DNA from: Paraburkholderia sp. Tr-20389
GTDB taxonomy: Bacteria; Pseudomonadota; Gammaproteobacteria; Burkholderiales; Burkholderiaceae
Assembly: GCF_017104565.1 (NCBI RefSeq)
Contig: NZ_JAAGPD010000005.1
Span: forward strand, 186,001-250,000
Reading direction: 5' to 3'
DNA length: 64,000 nt
Shown here: positions 29,087 through 37,035 of the stretch, piece by piece
Layout: every line of letters begins with the position of its first letter
Position numbering within the stretch: position 1 is the stretch's first letter
Notes under the pieces: generated by a model
The model's input: the letters and a program-made list of their open reading frames with translations, nothing else
The model's database searches: none
What the model was told of the DNA's origin: nothing
Position numbers and translations under genes: made by a program

Positions 29087-29824
29087 ATGTCCCGCACCTT
29101 CCCACCGTCCGACACGCCGCTCACCGAAGCGGACATGCAGGCATTCGCCGACGGCAATCTGCCGGCGGACCGGGCGGCGCGTGTGCGGAAGTACCTTGGC
29201 TCGCGGCCGGGCGAAGCCGAGCGGATCGCGTTCTACCGGCAACTGAACATGCAGATGCGCAGCGTGTTCGAAGGCGCGTTTCCGCAGCGGGCTCACGCGC
29301 AGCGCACCAACCGTGAGCACGACCCGGATGTTCGCTCGGCGACACGCCGGTTTGTCATGCGGCGCGTTGGCGTGGTGCTGCTTGGCGTCGTGCTGGCAAT
29401 GTTGGCGGCGAGTGGCTGGTTCGTCGCGTCGCGGGTGTCGCCGGAAATGCTCGATGCCGCGGCTGTCATGGCGTTGATGCGCGAGTCCGGCCAGCAGGTT
29501 CCGGACGCATCGGCGGGTGTGCACGGCGATCCGCACGCGGTCGATCTCGCGCCTCTGGGTTTGAAACTGGTAGCGGTAAAGACACATCATCCGAACGCGT
29601 TCGCGAGCATCGACGTGCTCGACTATCGGAACGCAGACGGCGAACCTGTCGTGCTGCTTTCGGCGCCGGCTCCGTTTGCGGCGGATCAGCCGCACTGGAC
29701 GGCGCAGCGCATCGGCCATGTACGGCTTCTGTCGTGGACGGTGGACGGCCGGCGATACGTGATTGCGGGCCGTGCCACGGCGCACGGGCTGATGCGTGCC
29801 GCGGACGCGCTGACTTCGCGCTGA
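29087..29824 (+). CDS. membrane anti-sigma-like protein 1
   Basis: 245 aa. The N-terminal ~65 residues (LTEADMQAFADGNLPADRAARVRKYL) follow the anti-sigma zinc-finger-like layout found in ECF regulators but lack the zinc Cys/His. One TM segment lies at ~92-115 (VGVVLLGVVLAMLAASGWFVAS). The periplasmic part (~115-245) has a Leu-Gly-Leu-Lys-Leu strand and a WTVDGRRYVIAGRA ending. The last ~50 residues align by eye with the second anti-sigma-like protein at 30458. It comes before the ECF sigma gene, separated by 118 bases holding a second promoter candidate. Confidence 0.75.
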   Translation: MSRTFPPSDTPLTEADMQAFADGNLPADRAARVRKYLGSRPGEAERIAFYRQLNMQMRSVFEGAFPQRAHAQRTNREHDPDVRSATRRFVMRRVGVVLLGVVLAMLAASGWFVASRVSPEMLDAAAVMALMRESGQQVPDASAGVHGDPHAVDLAPLGLKLVAVKTHHPNAFASIDVLDYRNADGEPVVLLSAPAPFAADQPHWTAQRIGHVRLLSWTVDGRRYVIAGRATAHGLMRAADALTSR

Positions 29825-29851
29825 CCCTTGTTCAGCCAGCGAAAAACAGGC

Positions 29852-29879
29852 GGAATAAAATGCCGTAGGTTGTGTTCTC
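29852..29879 (+). promoter_or_regulatory. ECF-type promoter candidate P2
   Basis: GGAATAAA, 14 bases, GTTCTC, between the anti-sigma-like gene and the sigma gene. Suggests the sigma factor transcribes its own gene. Confidence 0.55.
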
Positions 29880-29942
29880 TGCTTCAAGAGGCAATGCGCG
29901 CGGCGGCTTTGCGTGTGGTGCGATATTCGATGGGTAGAGCAA

Positions 29943-30461
29943 ATGGACATCCGTAACGAGTTGATGGATCACGTTCCGCGATTGCGCCGCTATGCGCGGG
30001 CGCTGATCAGCAATCGCGATCTCGCGGACGACCTCGTGCAGGACACGCTTGAACGCGCGCTTTCGCGAACGAAGATGTTCGAGGCCGGAACCGATCTGCG
30101 TGCCTGGCTTTTCACGATCATGCACAACGTGTTCGTCAATCAGGTGCGCAAGTCGTCGTCGCGTGCGGTGCATGTGTCGGTGGATGACGAGAGCATCGTC
30201 GAAAGCGAATTTGCGGTGTCGGGCGAGCAGACGCGCTCGCTCGAAGTGCGCGATCTCGATTACGCGTTGCAGCGTCTGCCCGCCGATCAGCGCGAGGTCG
30301 TGCTGCTCGTCGGGCTTGAAGAAATGAGTTACGCCGAAGTGGCGATTGCACTCGACATTCCCGTCGGCACGGTGATGTCGAGGCTCTCGCGTGGACGCGA
30401 GCGTTTGCGCGCGTTGATGGCGGGTGCACAGCCCGGCGCGAAACTGAAGGTGGTGCGATGA
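29943..30461 (+). CDS. ECF RNA polymerase sigma factor
   Basis: 172 aa from the ATG at 29943 (MDIRNELMDHVPRLRRYARAL). Region 2 spans ~10-75 with DLADDLVQDTLERAL and LRAWLFTIMHNVFVNQVRK. Region 4 spans ~105-160 with LQRLPADQREVVLLVGLEEMSYAEVAIALDIPVGTVMSRLSRGRERL. No region 1.1 or 3, so a group 4 (ECF) factor. It overlaps the next anti-sigma-like gene by 4 bases (ATGA), the typical sigma/anti-sigma coupling. GGAATAAA elements upstream suggest autoregulation. Confidence 0.93.
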   Translation: MDIRNELMDHVPRLRRYARALISNRDLADDLVQDTLERALSRTKMFEAGTDLRAWLFTIMHNVFVNQVRKSSSRAVHVSVDDESIVESEFAVSGEQTRSLEVRDLDYALQRLPADQREVVLLVGLEEMSYAEVAIALDIPVGTVMSRLSRGRERLRALMAGAQPGAKLKVVR

Positions 30462-31291
30462 GCGATCAACAGACTCCCATCAGCGAAGAGGAAATTCATG
30501 CGTACGTGGACGGCACGCTGTCCGATGAACGTCGTGAACAGGTGGAGCGCGCGATCGAACTGAATCCCGTGCTGGCAGCGCGTATCAGCGATTACTTTTC
30601 GCTGAACAACATGTTTCATGAGCGCTATGACCGCGTACTGAGCGAGCCTGTGCCTGCGCGTTTGCGCATGCCGGAGAAGCGTCGCTGGCTGAGCGCGGCG
30701 AACTGGCCGCAGTTCGCTGGCATGGCGGCGGCGCTTGTGCTGGGCATCGGCATAGGCGTCGGCACGAACATGGGCAAGGATGTCGCTGCGCCGTGGACGG
30801 GTAGCTCGTCGGCGACATCGAACACGCGGCCGGTGAGTGCGGATGCGTCGGAAGTCTTCGCGCAGAAAGCGGCGCTGGCGCACGTCGTGTATATGCCGGC
30901 CGTCGATCGCCCAGCGCAGATCGGCGAGGATCACGAGCAGGAATTCGTGCAGTACCTCGCGAACAAGCTCGGTACCGACGTTCATCCGCCGATGCTCACG
31001 AAGAACGGCTTCGAGCTTGCGGGCGGCCGTGTATTGCCCGGCGACGACGGGCCCGTTGCGCAGTTCATGTATCACAACGCGAAGGGCGAGCGTGTGACGC
31101 TGTGTATTTCTCATCGCAAGGCGAGTGCGAATACGACGGCGTTCAAGCTGTATCAGGAAGGGCCTGTGAATGTGTTCTATTGGGTCGACGGCGATTTTGG
31201 GTATGCGGTGTCGGGCGGAATCGATCGCAAGGTGATGCTGCAGATCGCGCATGACGTGTATGCGCAGTTGACGGGAGCGACGCCGGGTTGA
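30458..31291 (+). CDS. membrane anti-sigma-like protein 2
   Basis: 277 aa, start overlapping the sigma stop. The N-terminus ISEEEIHAYVDGTLSDERREQVERAIE is an anti-sigma helix bundle without zinc-binding Cys. One TM segment lies at ~86-106 (FAGMAAALVLGIGIGVGTNMG), and a periplasmic domain follows with AHVVYMPAVDRPAQI, GFELAGGRVLPGDDGPVAQFMYHNAKGERVTL and FYWVDGDFGYAVSGG. Related DUF-type sensors sit in the same position in many proteobacterial ECF loci. It is the closest partner of the sigma factor; the role of the separate upstream paralogue is unclear. Confidence 0.85.
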   Translation: MSDQQTPISEEEIHAYVDGTLSDERREQVERAIELNPVLAARISDYFSLNNMFHERYDRVLSEPVPARLRMPEKRRWLSAANWPQFAGMAAALVLGIGIGVGTNMGKDVAAPWTGSSSATSNTRPVSADASEVFAQKAALAHVVYMPAVDRPAQIGEDHEQEFVQYLANKLGTDVHPPMLTKNGFELAGGRVLPGDDGPVAQFMYHNAKGERVTLCISHRKASANTTAFKLYQEGPVNVFYWVDGDFGYAVSGGIDRKVMLQIAHDVYAQLTGATPG

Positions 31292-31401
31292 TCGTTGGGC
31301 TGTTTTTGCATCGACGGCTGCATCTAGGGATGTGGCCGTTTTCGCTTTCTTTTAAATAGTTAGTGATCCGTATTTATCTGGCGAAATTTTACGGAGAAGA
31401 G

Positions 31402-31431
31402 GGAATAGATCGCGGCGTCATGCGGTTCGTC
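31402..31431 (+). promoter_or_regulatory. ECF-type promoter candidate P3
   Basis: GGAATAGA, 15 bases, GTTCGTC, upstream of the DUF4148 gene. One mismatch to P1/P2 in the -35 and the same spacing as P1. Confidence 0.5.
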
Positions 31432-31466
31432 ACTGTGCGTACCGCACGTTTTCAAAGGAGTTGGAA

Positions 31467-31736
31467 ATGAAGATGCTCGCACTGTTGGCCGTATCCGTCG
31501 CCGCACTCGGTTCGACGAATGTCTTCGCGCAAGGCAAGACGCGCGCGCAGGTTTATCAGGAACTGATCGAGGCGCAGCAGAACGGACTCAACTACGTTAC
31601 CGATGCGTCGTATCCCGAGGTGAGCCCTGCATTCCAAAGCACGGTCGAATATCTGAAAAAGCAGGCGCTCGCGAAAGCCGACAATGCGAACAGGATGGCG
31701 AAGGCTGCTTCGGATGCGGTGGTGCCGGGGAATTGA
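31467..31736 (+). CDS. DUF4148 secreted small protein
   Basis: 89 aa from the ATG at 31467, six bases after AAAGGAG. The signal peptide is ~22 residues (MKMLALLAVSVAALGSTNVFA then QGKTR). The mature protein contains TRAQVYQELIEAQQNGLNYVTDASYPE, the DUF4148 motif common in Burkholderia, where many paralogues occur. Function unknown; periplasmic. It follows the sigma/anti-sigma block and has a matching ECF promoter-like element, so it may be an output gene of that system. Confidence 0.9.
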   Translation: MKMLALLAVSVAALGSTNVFAQGKTRAQVYQELIEAQQNGLNYVTDASYPEVSPAFQSTVEYLKKQALAKADNANRMAKAASDAVVPGN

Positions 31737-31773
31737 ATGACTTTGCCCGTGTCGGGGACGAGCCGGAAATGAA

Positions 31774-31805
31774 AAAGGCCGGTTAGCTTTTGCTAACCGG
31801 CCTTT
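31774..31805. terminator. terminator between DUF4148 gene and tRNA-Lys
   Basis: AAAGGCCGGTTAGC and GCTAACCGGCCTTT around TTTT. Flanking A and T tracts let it act in both directions, ending the DUF4148 gene and the oppositely transcribed tRNA. Confidence 0.8.
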
Positions 31806-31813
31806 CTAATACT

Positions 31814-31889
31814 TGGTGGGGCGTGAGTGACTCGAACACTCGACCTACGGATTAAGAGTCCGCTGCTCTACCAACTGAGCTAACGCCCC
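31814..31889 (-). tRNA. tRNA-Lys (anticodon CTT)
   Basis: A 76-nt cloverleaf on the minus strand: acceptor GGGGCGT pairing with ACGCCCC, D arm GCTCAGTTGGTAGAGC, anticodon loop CTCTTAA (CTT), T loop TTCGAGT, encoded CCA. Reads AAG codons. Confidence 0.95.
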
Positions 31890-31901
31890 AACAGAAGCGA
31901 G

Positions 31902-31930
31902 AGTATGCAGGAGTTTTTCTTGCTTGGCAA
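31902..31930 (-). promoter_or_regulatory. sigma-70 promoter of tRNA-Lys
   Basis: Minus strand TTGCCA (31925-31930), a 17-base spacer, CATACT (31902-31907), followed by CTCGCTTCT just before the tRNA 5' end. The tRNA-Phe promoter has the same sequence after its -10. Confidence 0.7.
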
Positions 31931-32100
31931 GCGTATCTCGCAAATTTCTTAAAAAAAGATCACGCGGCGTCCGCCACAGGGTCGAAGCAAGGCGTGGGAA
32001 GCAGCCGAAAGCACCATTGAAGCGCACGCGCGTTCGTCCCGGTATGATGTCGCGACATCACGCCGTGCGGCCTCCCGCACGGCTCCAACGGAAAATCACG

Positions 32101-32505
32101 ATGGACGACAACGAAGTCCGGGAACTGCTCGACCGTGTGCTCGCGCCGTGGGTACGGGCGCTTTCCCTCACGCCCGTCAAGGTCGACGATGAAAGCGCCA
32201 CGCTGCGCTTGCCGTTTTCAGGCGAGCTGCGCCACAGCGGCGGCGTCATCTGCGGCCAGGTTTTCATGGCGGCTGCCGACACGGCGATGGTCGTCGCCAT
32301 TTCGGCTGCGCTCGGCGAATTCAAGCCGATGACAACCGTCTCGCTGAACATCAGCTTCATGCGCGCCGTCCGCAAAGGCGATGTGCTGATCACCGCGCGC
32401 GTGCTGCGCATGGGCCGCAATCTCGTATTCGGCGAAGTCGAACTCATCGACGAAGACGGCAAGATGGCCGTCCACGCCACCACCACTTACGCGCTGCTCA
32501 ACTGA
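32101..32505 (+). CDS. PaaI-type hotdog thioesterase
   Basis: 134 aa from the ATG at 32101; longer in-frame starts exist but read into the tRNA upstream region. Hotdog fold with GELRHSGGVICGQVFMAAADTAMVVAISAAL (the central helix with Asp as putative catalytic acid) and TTVSLNISFMRAVRKGDVLITARVLRMGRNLVFGEVEL. Members hydrolyse acyl- or phenylacetyl-CoA type thioesters. It lies 55 bases before a patatin-like lipase on the same strand, so a lipid-turnover pairing is possible. Substrate unknown. Confidence 0.88.
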   Translation: MDDNEVRELLDRVLAPWVRALSLTPVKVDDESATLRLPFSGELRHSGGVICGQVFMAAADTAMVVAISAALGEFKPMTTVSLNISFMRAVRKGDVLITARVLRMGRNLVFGEVELIDEDGKMAVHATTTYALLN

Positions 32506-32560
32506 GCGCGCATCCGCCGTCGGCGCAAAACGCGCGCGACGGCGATCGAAGGAAACTTGG

Positions 32561-33427
32561 ATGTTCGATCAGGTCGTTTTCGCCGGCGGCGGCAATCGCT
32601 GCTGGTGGCAAGCAGGCTTCTGGGACGTGATCCAGCCGGAACTCGACATCAAGCCGCGCGTGATCACGGGCATATCGGCGGGCGCGGCGACGGCCTGCAT
32701 GCTCTTCACGCGCGACGCCGACTGGGTCATGCGCTACTACGAGAACGCGCTGCGCAACAACAAGAAGAACGCGTACTGGGGCAATCTGCTGCGCGGCGAA
32801 TCGGTGTTTCCGCATTACCGCATCTACCGCCAGGCGCTGCTCGACATCTACGGTGAGAAGTTCGAGCTACTCGCGAAGGCGCCCGAAATCCGCATCGGCG
32901 TGTCGCATGTGCCGCGCTGGCTGGGCGCACGCAGCGCCGTCGCGGCCGGACTGATCGCGTACAACATCGAAAAATACATTCGCAAGACGCTGCACCCGAC
33001 GCTCGGCCAGTCGATTGGCTTTCATCCGGAGTTCGTGCGCGCGCAGGATTGCGCGAATGTCGAAGAACTCGCCGACCTGATTCTGCAGTCATCGTGTACG
33101 CCGCCGTTCACGCCCGTTCTGCGGCGCAACGGGCGCCCCGTGCTCGATGGCGGGATGGTCGACAACGTGCCCGTCGGCGCGCTCGATCCAACGCCCGGCA
33201 TGGTGCTCGTGATGGTGACGCGCATCTATCCGCGTCCGCAGATGTTCGTCGTGCCGCACGACGCGCAGCAGCGGTTGTACGTGCAGCCGTCGAGCAAGGT
33301 GCCGATTTCGAGCTGGGACTACACGAGTCCGTCGCAGATGCTGCACGCGTACAATCTCGGCCGCACGGACGGCGAGCAGTTTCTACAACGCATGCCTGAA
33401 CTGCTCAACGCCGCCGCGCGCGACTGA
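32561..33427 (+). CDS. patatin-like phospholipase
   Basis: 288 aa. The Ser-Asp dyad lipase fold is seen: the oxyanion loop FAGGGNRCWWQAG, the nucleophile elbow GISAG (Ser in G-x-S-x-G) and DGGMVDNVP with the catalytic Asp (DGG box). No signal peptide, so likely cytosolic or membrane-associated. Bacterial relatives hydrolyse acyl esters of phospholipids. It forms a probable two-gene unit with the thioesterase and ends at a good terminator. Confidence 0.88.
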   Translation: MFDQVVFAGGGNRCWWQAGFWDVIQPELDIKPRVITGISAGAATACMLFTRDADWVMRYYENALRNNKKNAYWGNLLRGESVFPHYRIYRQALLDIYGEKFELLAKAPEIRIGVSHVPRWLGARSAVAAGLIAYNIEKYIRKTLHPTLGQSIGFHPEFVRAQDCANVEELADLILQSSCTPPFTPVLRRNGRPVLDGGMVDNVPVGALDPTPGMVLVMVTRIYPRPQMFVVPHDAQQRLYVQPSSKVPISSWDYTSPSQMLHAYNLGRTDGEQFLQRMPELLNAAARD

Positions 33428-33451
33428 AGCACGACTAAAGGGCGCACATAA

Positions 33452-33477
33452 AAAAGCGGCCTTTGAAGGCCGCTTTT
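33452..33477. terminator. bidirectional terminator
   Basis: AAAAGCGGCCTT, TGA region, AAGGCCGCTTTT. It lies between the convergent patatin and dehydrogenase genes and can serve both. Confidence 0.85.
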
Positions 33478-33479
33478 GC

Positions 33480-34493
33480 TTACTTCCGGCGCCCGCCCTG
33501 CAGCGCTTCCGGATTGGCGACACTCACCGTGTCGCCCTGATCGAACGCGAGAATGTTCTTGAACGCCGCGCTGAAATAAAGCTCGTAGCTTTCCTTCTCG
33601 ACGTAGCCGATATGCGGCGAGCAGATCACGTTTTCCATGCGCAGCAGGCTATAGCCCTGCAGGATCGGCTCGCTCTCATAGACGTCGATCGCCACCATGC
33701 CCGGCCGGTTGTGCGACAGCGCGCCCATCAGCGCATTTTCTTCCAGCAGTTCCGCACGGCTCGTGTTGACGAAGAGGGCGGTCGGCTTCATGCGCATCAG
33801 GTCGTCCTGCTTGACGATGCCGCGTGTGTCATCGTGCAGGCGCAAATGCAGCGACAGCACGTCGCTCTGTTCGAACAGCGCTTCACGGCTCTCCGCGACC
33901 TGATAGCCGTCGGCGACGGCGGCTTCGCGCGTGTGCTCGCGGCCCCAGACCAGCACGTTCATCCCGAACGCCTTGCCGTAGCCCGCGACCATCCGGCCGA
34001 TCTTGCCGTAGCCCCAGATGCCGAGCGTCTGGCCGCGCAGCACCTGGCCGAGACCGAAGTTCGGCGGCAGTGCAGACGTCTTCAGGCCCGATTGTTGCCA
34101 TGCTCCCTGTTTAAGGTTTGCTACGTATTGCGGAATGCGGCGCTGCGCGGCCATGATTAGGGCCCACGTCAGTTCGGCGGGAGCGACGGGCGACCCGACG
34201 CCTTCGAGCACGGCGATGCCGCGTTCGGTACAGGCGGCCATGTCGATATGGCTTCCCGCCTTGCCCGTCTGGCTGATCATGCGCAGATGCGGCAACTTGT
34301 CGAGCAGTTGAGAGCTGATGCGGGTGCGTTCGCGAATCAGAACGAGGGCATCGACTTCCGACAGGCGGCTGGCGAGCTGGCCAAGGCCGCGAACGGTGTT
34401 GTTGAAAACCTTGACCTCGTGGTCGGCGAGCAATTGGAAACAGTCGAGCTTGCGGACGGCGTCTTGATAGTCGTCAAGGATGGCAATCTTCAT
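33480..34493 (-). CDS. D-2-hydroxyacid dehydrogenase family protein
   Basis: 337 aa from the ATG at 34493 (MKIAILDDYQDAVRKLDCF); a longer frame upstream lacks support. The NAD-binding Rossmann fold is at ~145-310, with LGIWGYGKIGRMVAGYGKAFG (GxGxxG). The catalytic Arg/Glu/His set is in VNTSRAELLEENAL, the Asp/Glu of IDVYESEPI and SPHIGYVEKESYE. The substrate is some 2-hydroxy/2-oxo acid (glyoxylate, hydroxypyruvate, phosphoglycerate-like); sequence does not tell which. Divergent from pckG. Confidence 0.88.
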   Translation of the reverse strand: MKIAILDDYQDAVRKLDCFQLLADHEVKVFNNTVRGLGQLASRLSEVDALVLIRERTRISSQLLDKLPHLRMISQTGKAGSHIDMAACTERGIAVLEGVGSPVAPAELTWALIMAAQRRIPQYVANLKQGAWQQSGLKTSALPPNFGLGQVLRGQTLGIWGYGKIGRMVAGYGKAFGMNVLVWGREHTREAAVADGYQVAESREALFEQSDVLSLHLRLHDDTRGIVKQDDLMRMKPTALFVNTSRAELLEENALMGALSHNRPGMVAIDVYESEPILQGYSLLRMENVICSPHIGYVEKESYELYFSAAFKNILAFDQGDTVSVANPEALQGGRRK

Positions 34494-34550
34494 GGCGTAT
34501 ATGTTGTGCGACGCACTCAATGGGTGCGGAACGGAGAGTCTGATTCGGGT

Positions 34551-34565
34551 GTCACATCATGTGAC
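34551..34565. promoter_or_regulatory. GTCACAT-C-ATGTGAC palindrome
   Basis: A perfect 7-bp inverted repeat around one base, 58 bases upstream of the dehydrogenase start. It lies in the 351-base divergent gap (34494-34844), which otherwise shows no gene. A partial copy CACATGATG follows at 34572. A likely operator for the dehydrogenase or for pckG. Confidence 0.5.
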
Positions 34566-34844
34566 CTGGAGCACATGATGCTTGTTTTGAATGCCTTACC
34601 GTATAAGGAGCCGCTATGGACGGAGCCACGACGGCACGGCAAGTTCCCTTGTTTTTAACAGTTTGTTGCATGTTCACGCAAGCCGCTTTACAGACGGTTT
34701 CAACGTGCCGGCGACAGGCTGGAATGGCCCTAACGACCTGCAGGATCGCGCGTCGGAGAACCCTCGCGCGAATTATCGCCTCTCGCACGCAGCGTCGCTG
34801 GGCTAGCACCGTTTTTCTACTTCTACCAAAACGGAGACAGCTCG

Positions 34845-36701
34845 ATGAATCATCCCGCATTTGCAGGCCATTCGACCCTCGAAGCGCCTGCCTGGGTCAA
34901 ACATAAAAAGCTGATCGAGTGGGTGCAGCGCGTCGCGGCGCTGGCAAAGCCGGAGCGGATCGTCTGGTGCGACGGTTCGCAGGAGGAATATGACCGCCTG
35001 TCGGCGCAGATGGTCGCGGCCGGCACCCTCAAAAAGCTCGACCCCGCCAAACGGCCGAATTCGTATCTCGCGTGCTCGGATCCGTCCGACGTCGCGCGCG
35101 TCGAGGACCGCACGTTCATTTGCTCGCAACATCGTGAAGACGCCGGCCCGACCAACAACTGGATCGAGCCCGCCGAGATGCGCGCGACGCTCGACGGCTT
35201 GTTCGACGGCGCAATGCGCGGCCGCACGATGTACGTCGTACCGTTCTCGATGGGGCCGCTCGGCTCGCCGATCGCCCATATCGGCGTCGAGCTGAGCGAC
35301 AGCCCGTATGTCGTCACGAACATGCGGATCATGACGCGCATGGGTCGCAAGGTGTACGACGTGCTCGGCGAGGACGGCAATTTCGTGCCGTGCGTGCATT
35401 CCGTCGGCGCGCCGCTCGCGGCTGGCCAGAAGGATGTCGCGTGGCCATGCAACGACACGAAATACATCGTCCATTTTCCGGAATCGCGTGAAATCTGGAG
35501 CTACGGCTCGGGCTACGGCGGCAATGCGCTGCTCGGCAAGAAGTGCTTCGCGCTGCGCATCGCGTCGACGATGGGCCGCGCTGAAGGCTGGCTCGCAGAG
35601 CATATGCTGGTGCTCGGCGTGACCTCGCCGGAAGGCAAGAAGCTCCATGTGGCGGCGGCGTTCCCGTCGGCGTGCGGCAAGACCAATTTCGCGATGCTGA
35701 TTCCGCCGCAAGGCATGAACGGCTGGAAGATCACGACGATCGGCGACGACATCGCCTGGATCAAGCCGGGCAAGGACGGGCGTCTCTACGCGATCAACCC
35801 GGAAGCGGGCTATTTCGGCGTCGCGCCGGGCACGAGCGAAAAGACCAACTTCAACGCGATGGCCACGCTGAAGGAAAACGTGATCTTTACGAACGTCGCG
35901 CTGACCGACGACGGCGACGTCTGGTGGGAAGGCATGACGGACGAGCCGCCCGCGCATCTTATCGACTGGCAGGGCAAGGACTGGACGCCCGCCATCGCGA
36001 AGGAAACGGGCCGCAAGGCCGCACATCCGAACGCGCGCTTCACGGCGCCTGCCTCGCAATGTCCGTCGATCGACGCCGACTGGGAGAACCCGGCGGGCGT
36101 GCCGATCGACGCGTTCGTGTTCGGCGGCCGCCGCTCGACGACCGTGCCGCTCGTGACGGAAGCACGCGACTGGGTCGAGGGCGTCTACATGGCCGCGACG
36201 ATGGGCTCGGAAACGACAGCAGCAGCCGCCGGCCAGCAGGGCGTCGTGCGGCGCGATCCGTTCGCGATGCTGCCGTTCTGCGGCTACAACATGAGCGACT
36301 ACTTCGGCCACTGGCTGAAAACGGGCGCGAAACTCGAGCAGATGAGCGCACGCACGCCGAAGATCTTCTGCGTCAACTGGTTCCGCAAGGGCGACGACGG
36401 CAAATTCGTATGGCCGGGCTTCGGTGAAAACATGCGCGTCCTGCGCTGGATGGTCGACCGGATCGAAGGCAAGGCGAAGGGCGAGGAGCACGCGTTCGGC
36501 GTATCGCCGCGTTACGAGGACATCGACTGGAGCGGGCTCGACTTCACGCGCAAGCAGTTCGAACAGGTGATTTCCGTCGATGATGTCGCGTGGCGCAAGG
36601 AACTCGCGTTGCACAGCGAGTTGTTCCACACGCTGAAGCAGGGCCTGCCTGCCGCGCTGCAAGATACGCGCAGCGCGCTCGAAAGGAAGCTAACCGCGTG
36701 A
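34845..36701 (+). CDS. pckG: phosphoenolpyruvate carboxykinase (GTP)
   Basis: 618 aa, family length. It catalyses oxaloacetate + GTP to PEP + GDP + CO2, the entry to gluconeogenesis. Visible: the P-loop [16 protein letters not shown] with the hyper-reactive Cys, the metal-binding [11 protein letters not shown], the PEPCK signature region around [15 protein letters not shown], and [12 protein letters not shown] for nucleotide binding. The N-terminal lobe has [18 protein letters not shown]-like sequence. ATG at 34845 follows GGAGACAG. Single gene with its own terminator. Confidence 0.98.
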   Translation: MNHPAFAGHSTLEAPAWVKHKKLIEWVQRVAALAKPERIVWCDGSQEEYDRLSAQMVAAGTLKKLDPAKRPNSYLACSDPSDVARVEDRTFICSQHREDAGPTNNWIEPAEMRATLDGLFDGAMRGRTMYVVPFSMGPLGSPIAHIGVELSDSPYVVTNMRIMTRMGRKVYDVLGEDGNFVPCVHSVGAPLAAGQKDVAWPCNDTKYIVHFPESREIWSYGSGYGGNALLGKKCFALRIASTMGRAEGWLAEHMLVLGVTSPEGKKLHVAAAFPSACGKTNFAMLIPPQGMNGWKITTIGDDIAWIKPGKDGRLYAINPEAGYFGVAPGTSEKTNFNAMATLKENVIFTNVALTDDGDVWWEGMTDEPPAHLIDWQGKDWTPAIAKETGRKAAHPNARFTAPASQCPSIDADWENPAGVPIDAFVFGGRRSTTVPLVTEARDWVEGVYMAATMGSETTAAAAGQQGVVRRDPFAMLPFCGYNMSDYFGHWLKTGAKLEQMSARTPKIFCVNWFRKGDDGKFVWPGFGENMRVLRWMVDRIEGKAKGEEHAFGVSPRYEDIDWSGLDFTRKQFEQVISVDDVAWRKELALHSELFHTLKQGLPAALQDTRSALERKLTA

Positions 36702-36730
36702 TGTTGTGAGCGTTCACTAACCTAAGAGCA

Positions 36731-36753
36731 AGCCGCCCTCGGGCGGCTTTTTT
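36731..36753 (+). terminator. rho-independent terminator after pckG
   Basis: AGCCGCCC, TC, GGGCGGCT followed by six T. Confidence 0.85.
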
Positions 36754-36961
36754 CATCCATCCGACCGATTTTTCCTCGCCTTTCGACCCCCATTCCGCTG
36801 CCGACGCGCCCCTTTCGCTGTTCGAGCCAAATGTCGGTTTTCGACGCGATGCAGCAAATTGTTTCGTTGACTGGAACAATCGGCATGTCGGTATTCCGTC
36901 CCCGAAGAGATTGACTCAAATTTTTATAAAATTTCTGTTTTCTTAGGCAACTTCTGCAGGA

Positions 36962-36980
36962 TTTCCCTAGTCGTAGGAAA
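36962..36980. promoter_or_regulatory. TTTCC-N9-GGAAA palindrome before the LysR gene
   Basis: An inverted repeat 56 bases before the LysR start, inside an AT-rich upstream region (36915-36985). Its position suits an autoregulatory LysR-type box. The rest of the 334-base gap holds the pckG terminator and no gene. Confidence 0.4.
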
Positions 36981-37035
36981 ATTCCAAGTGTGCTTCCTGT
37001 TCGCGAGGGGAGCGGTACTACGGCAGGAGTTGTTC

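Noticed and set aside
34591-34806. Short open frames upstream of pckG
   Set aside because: No domain, poor start context and overlapping frames of similar length; treated as leader sequence.
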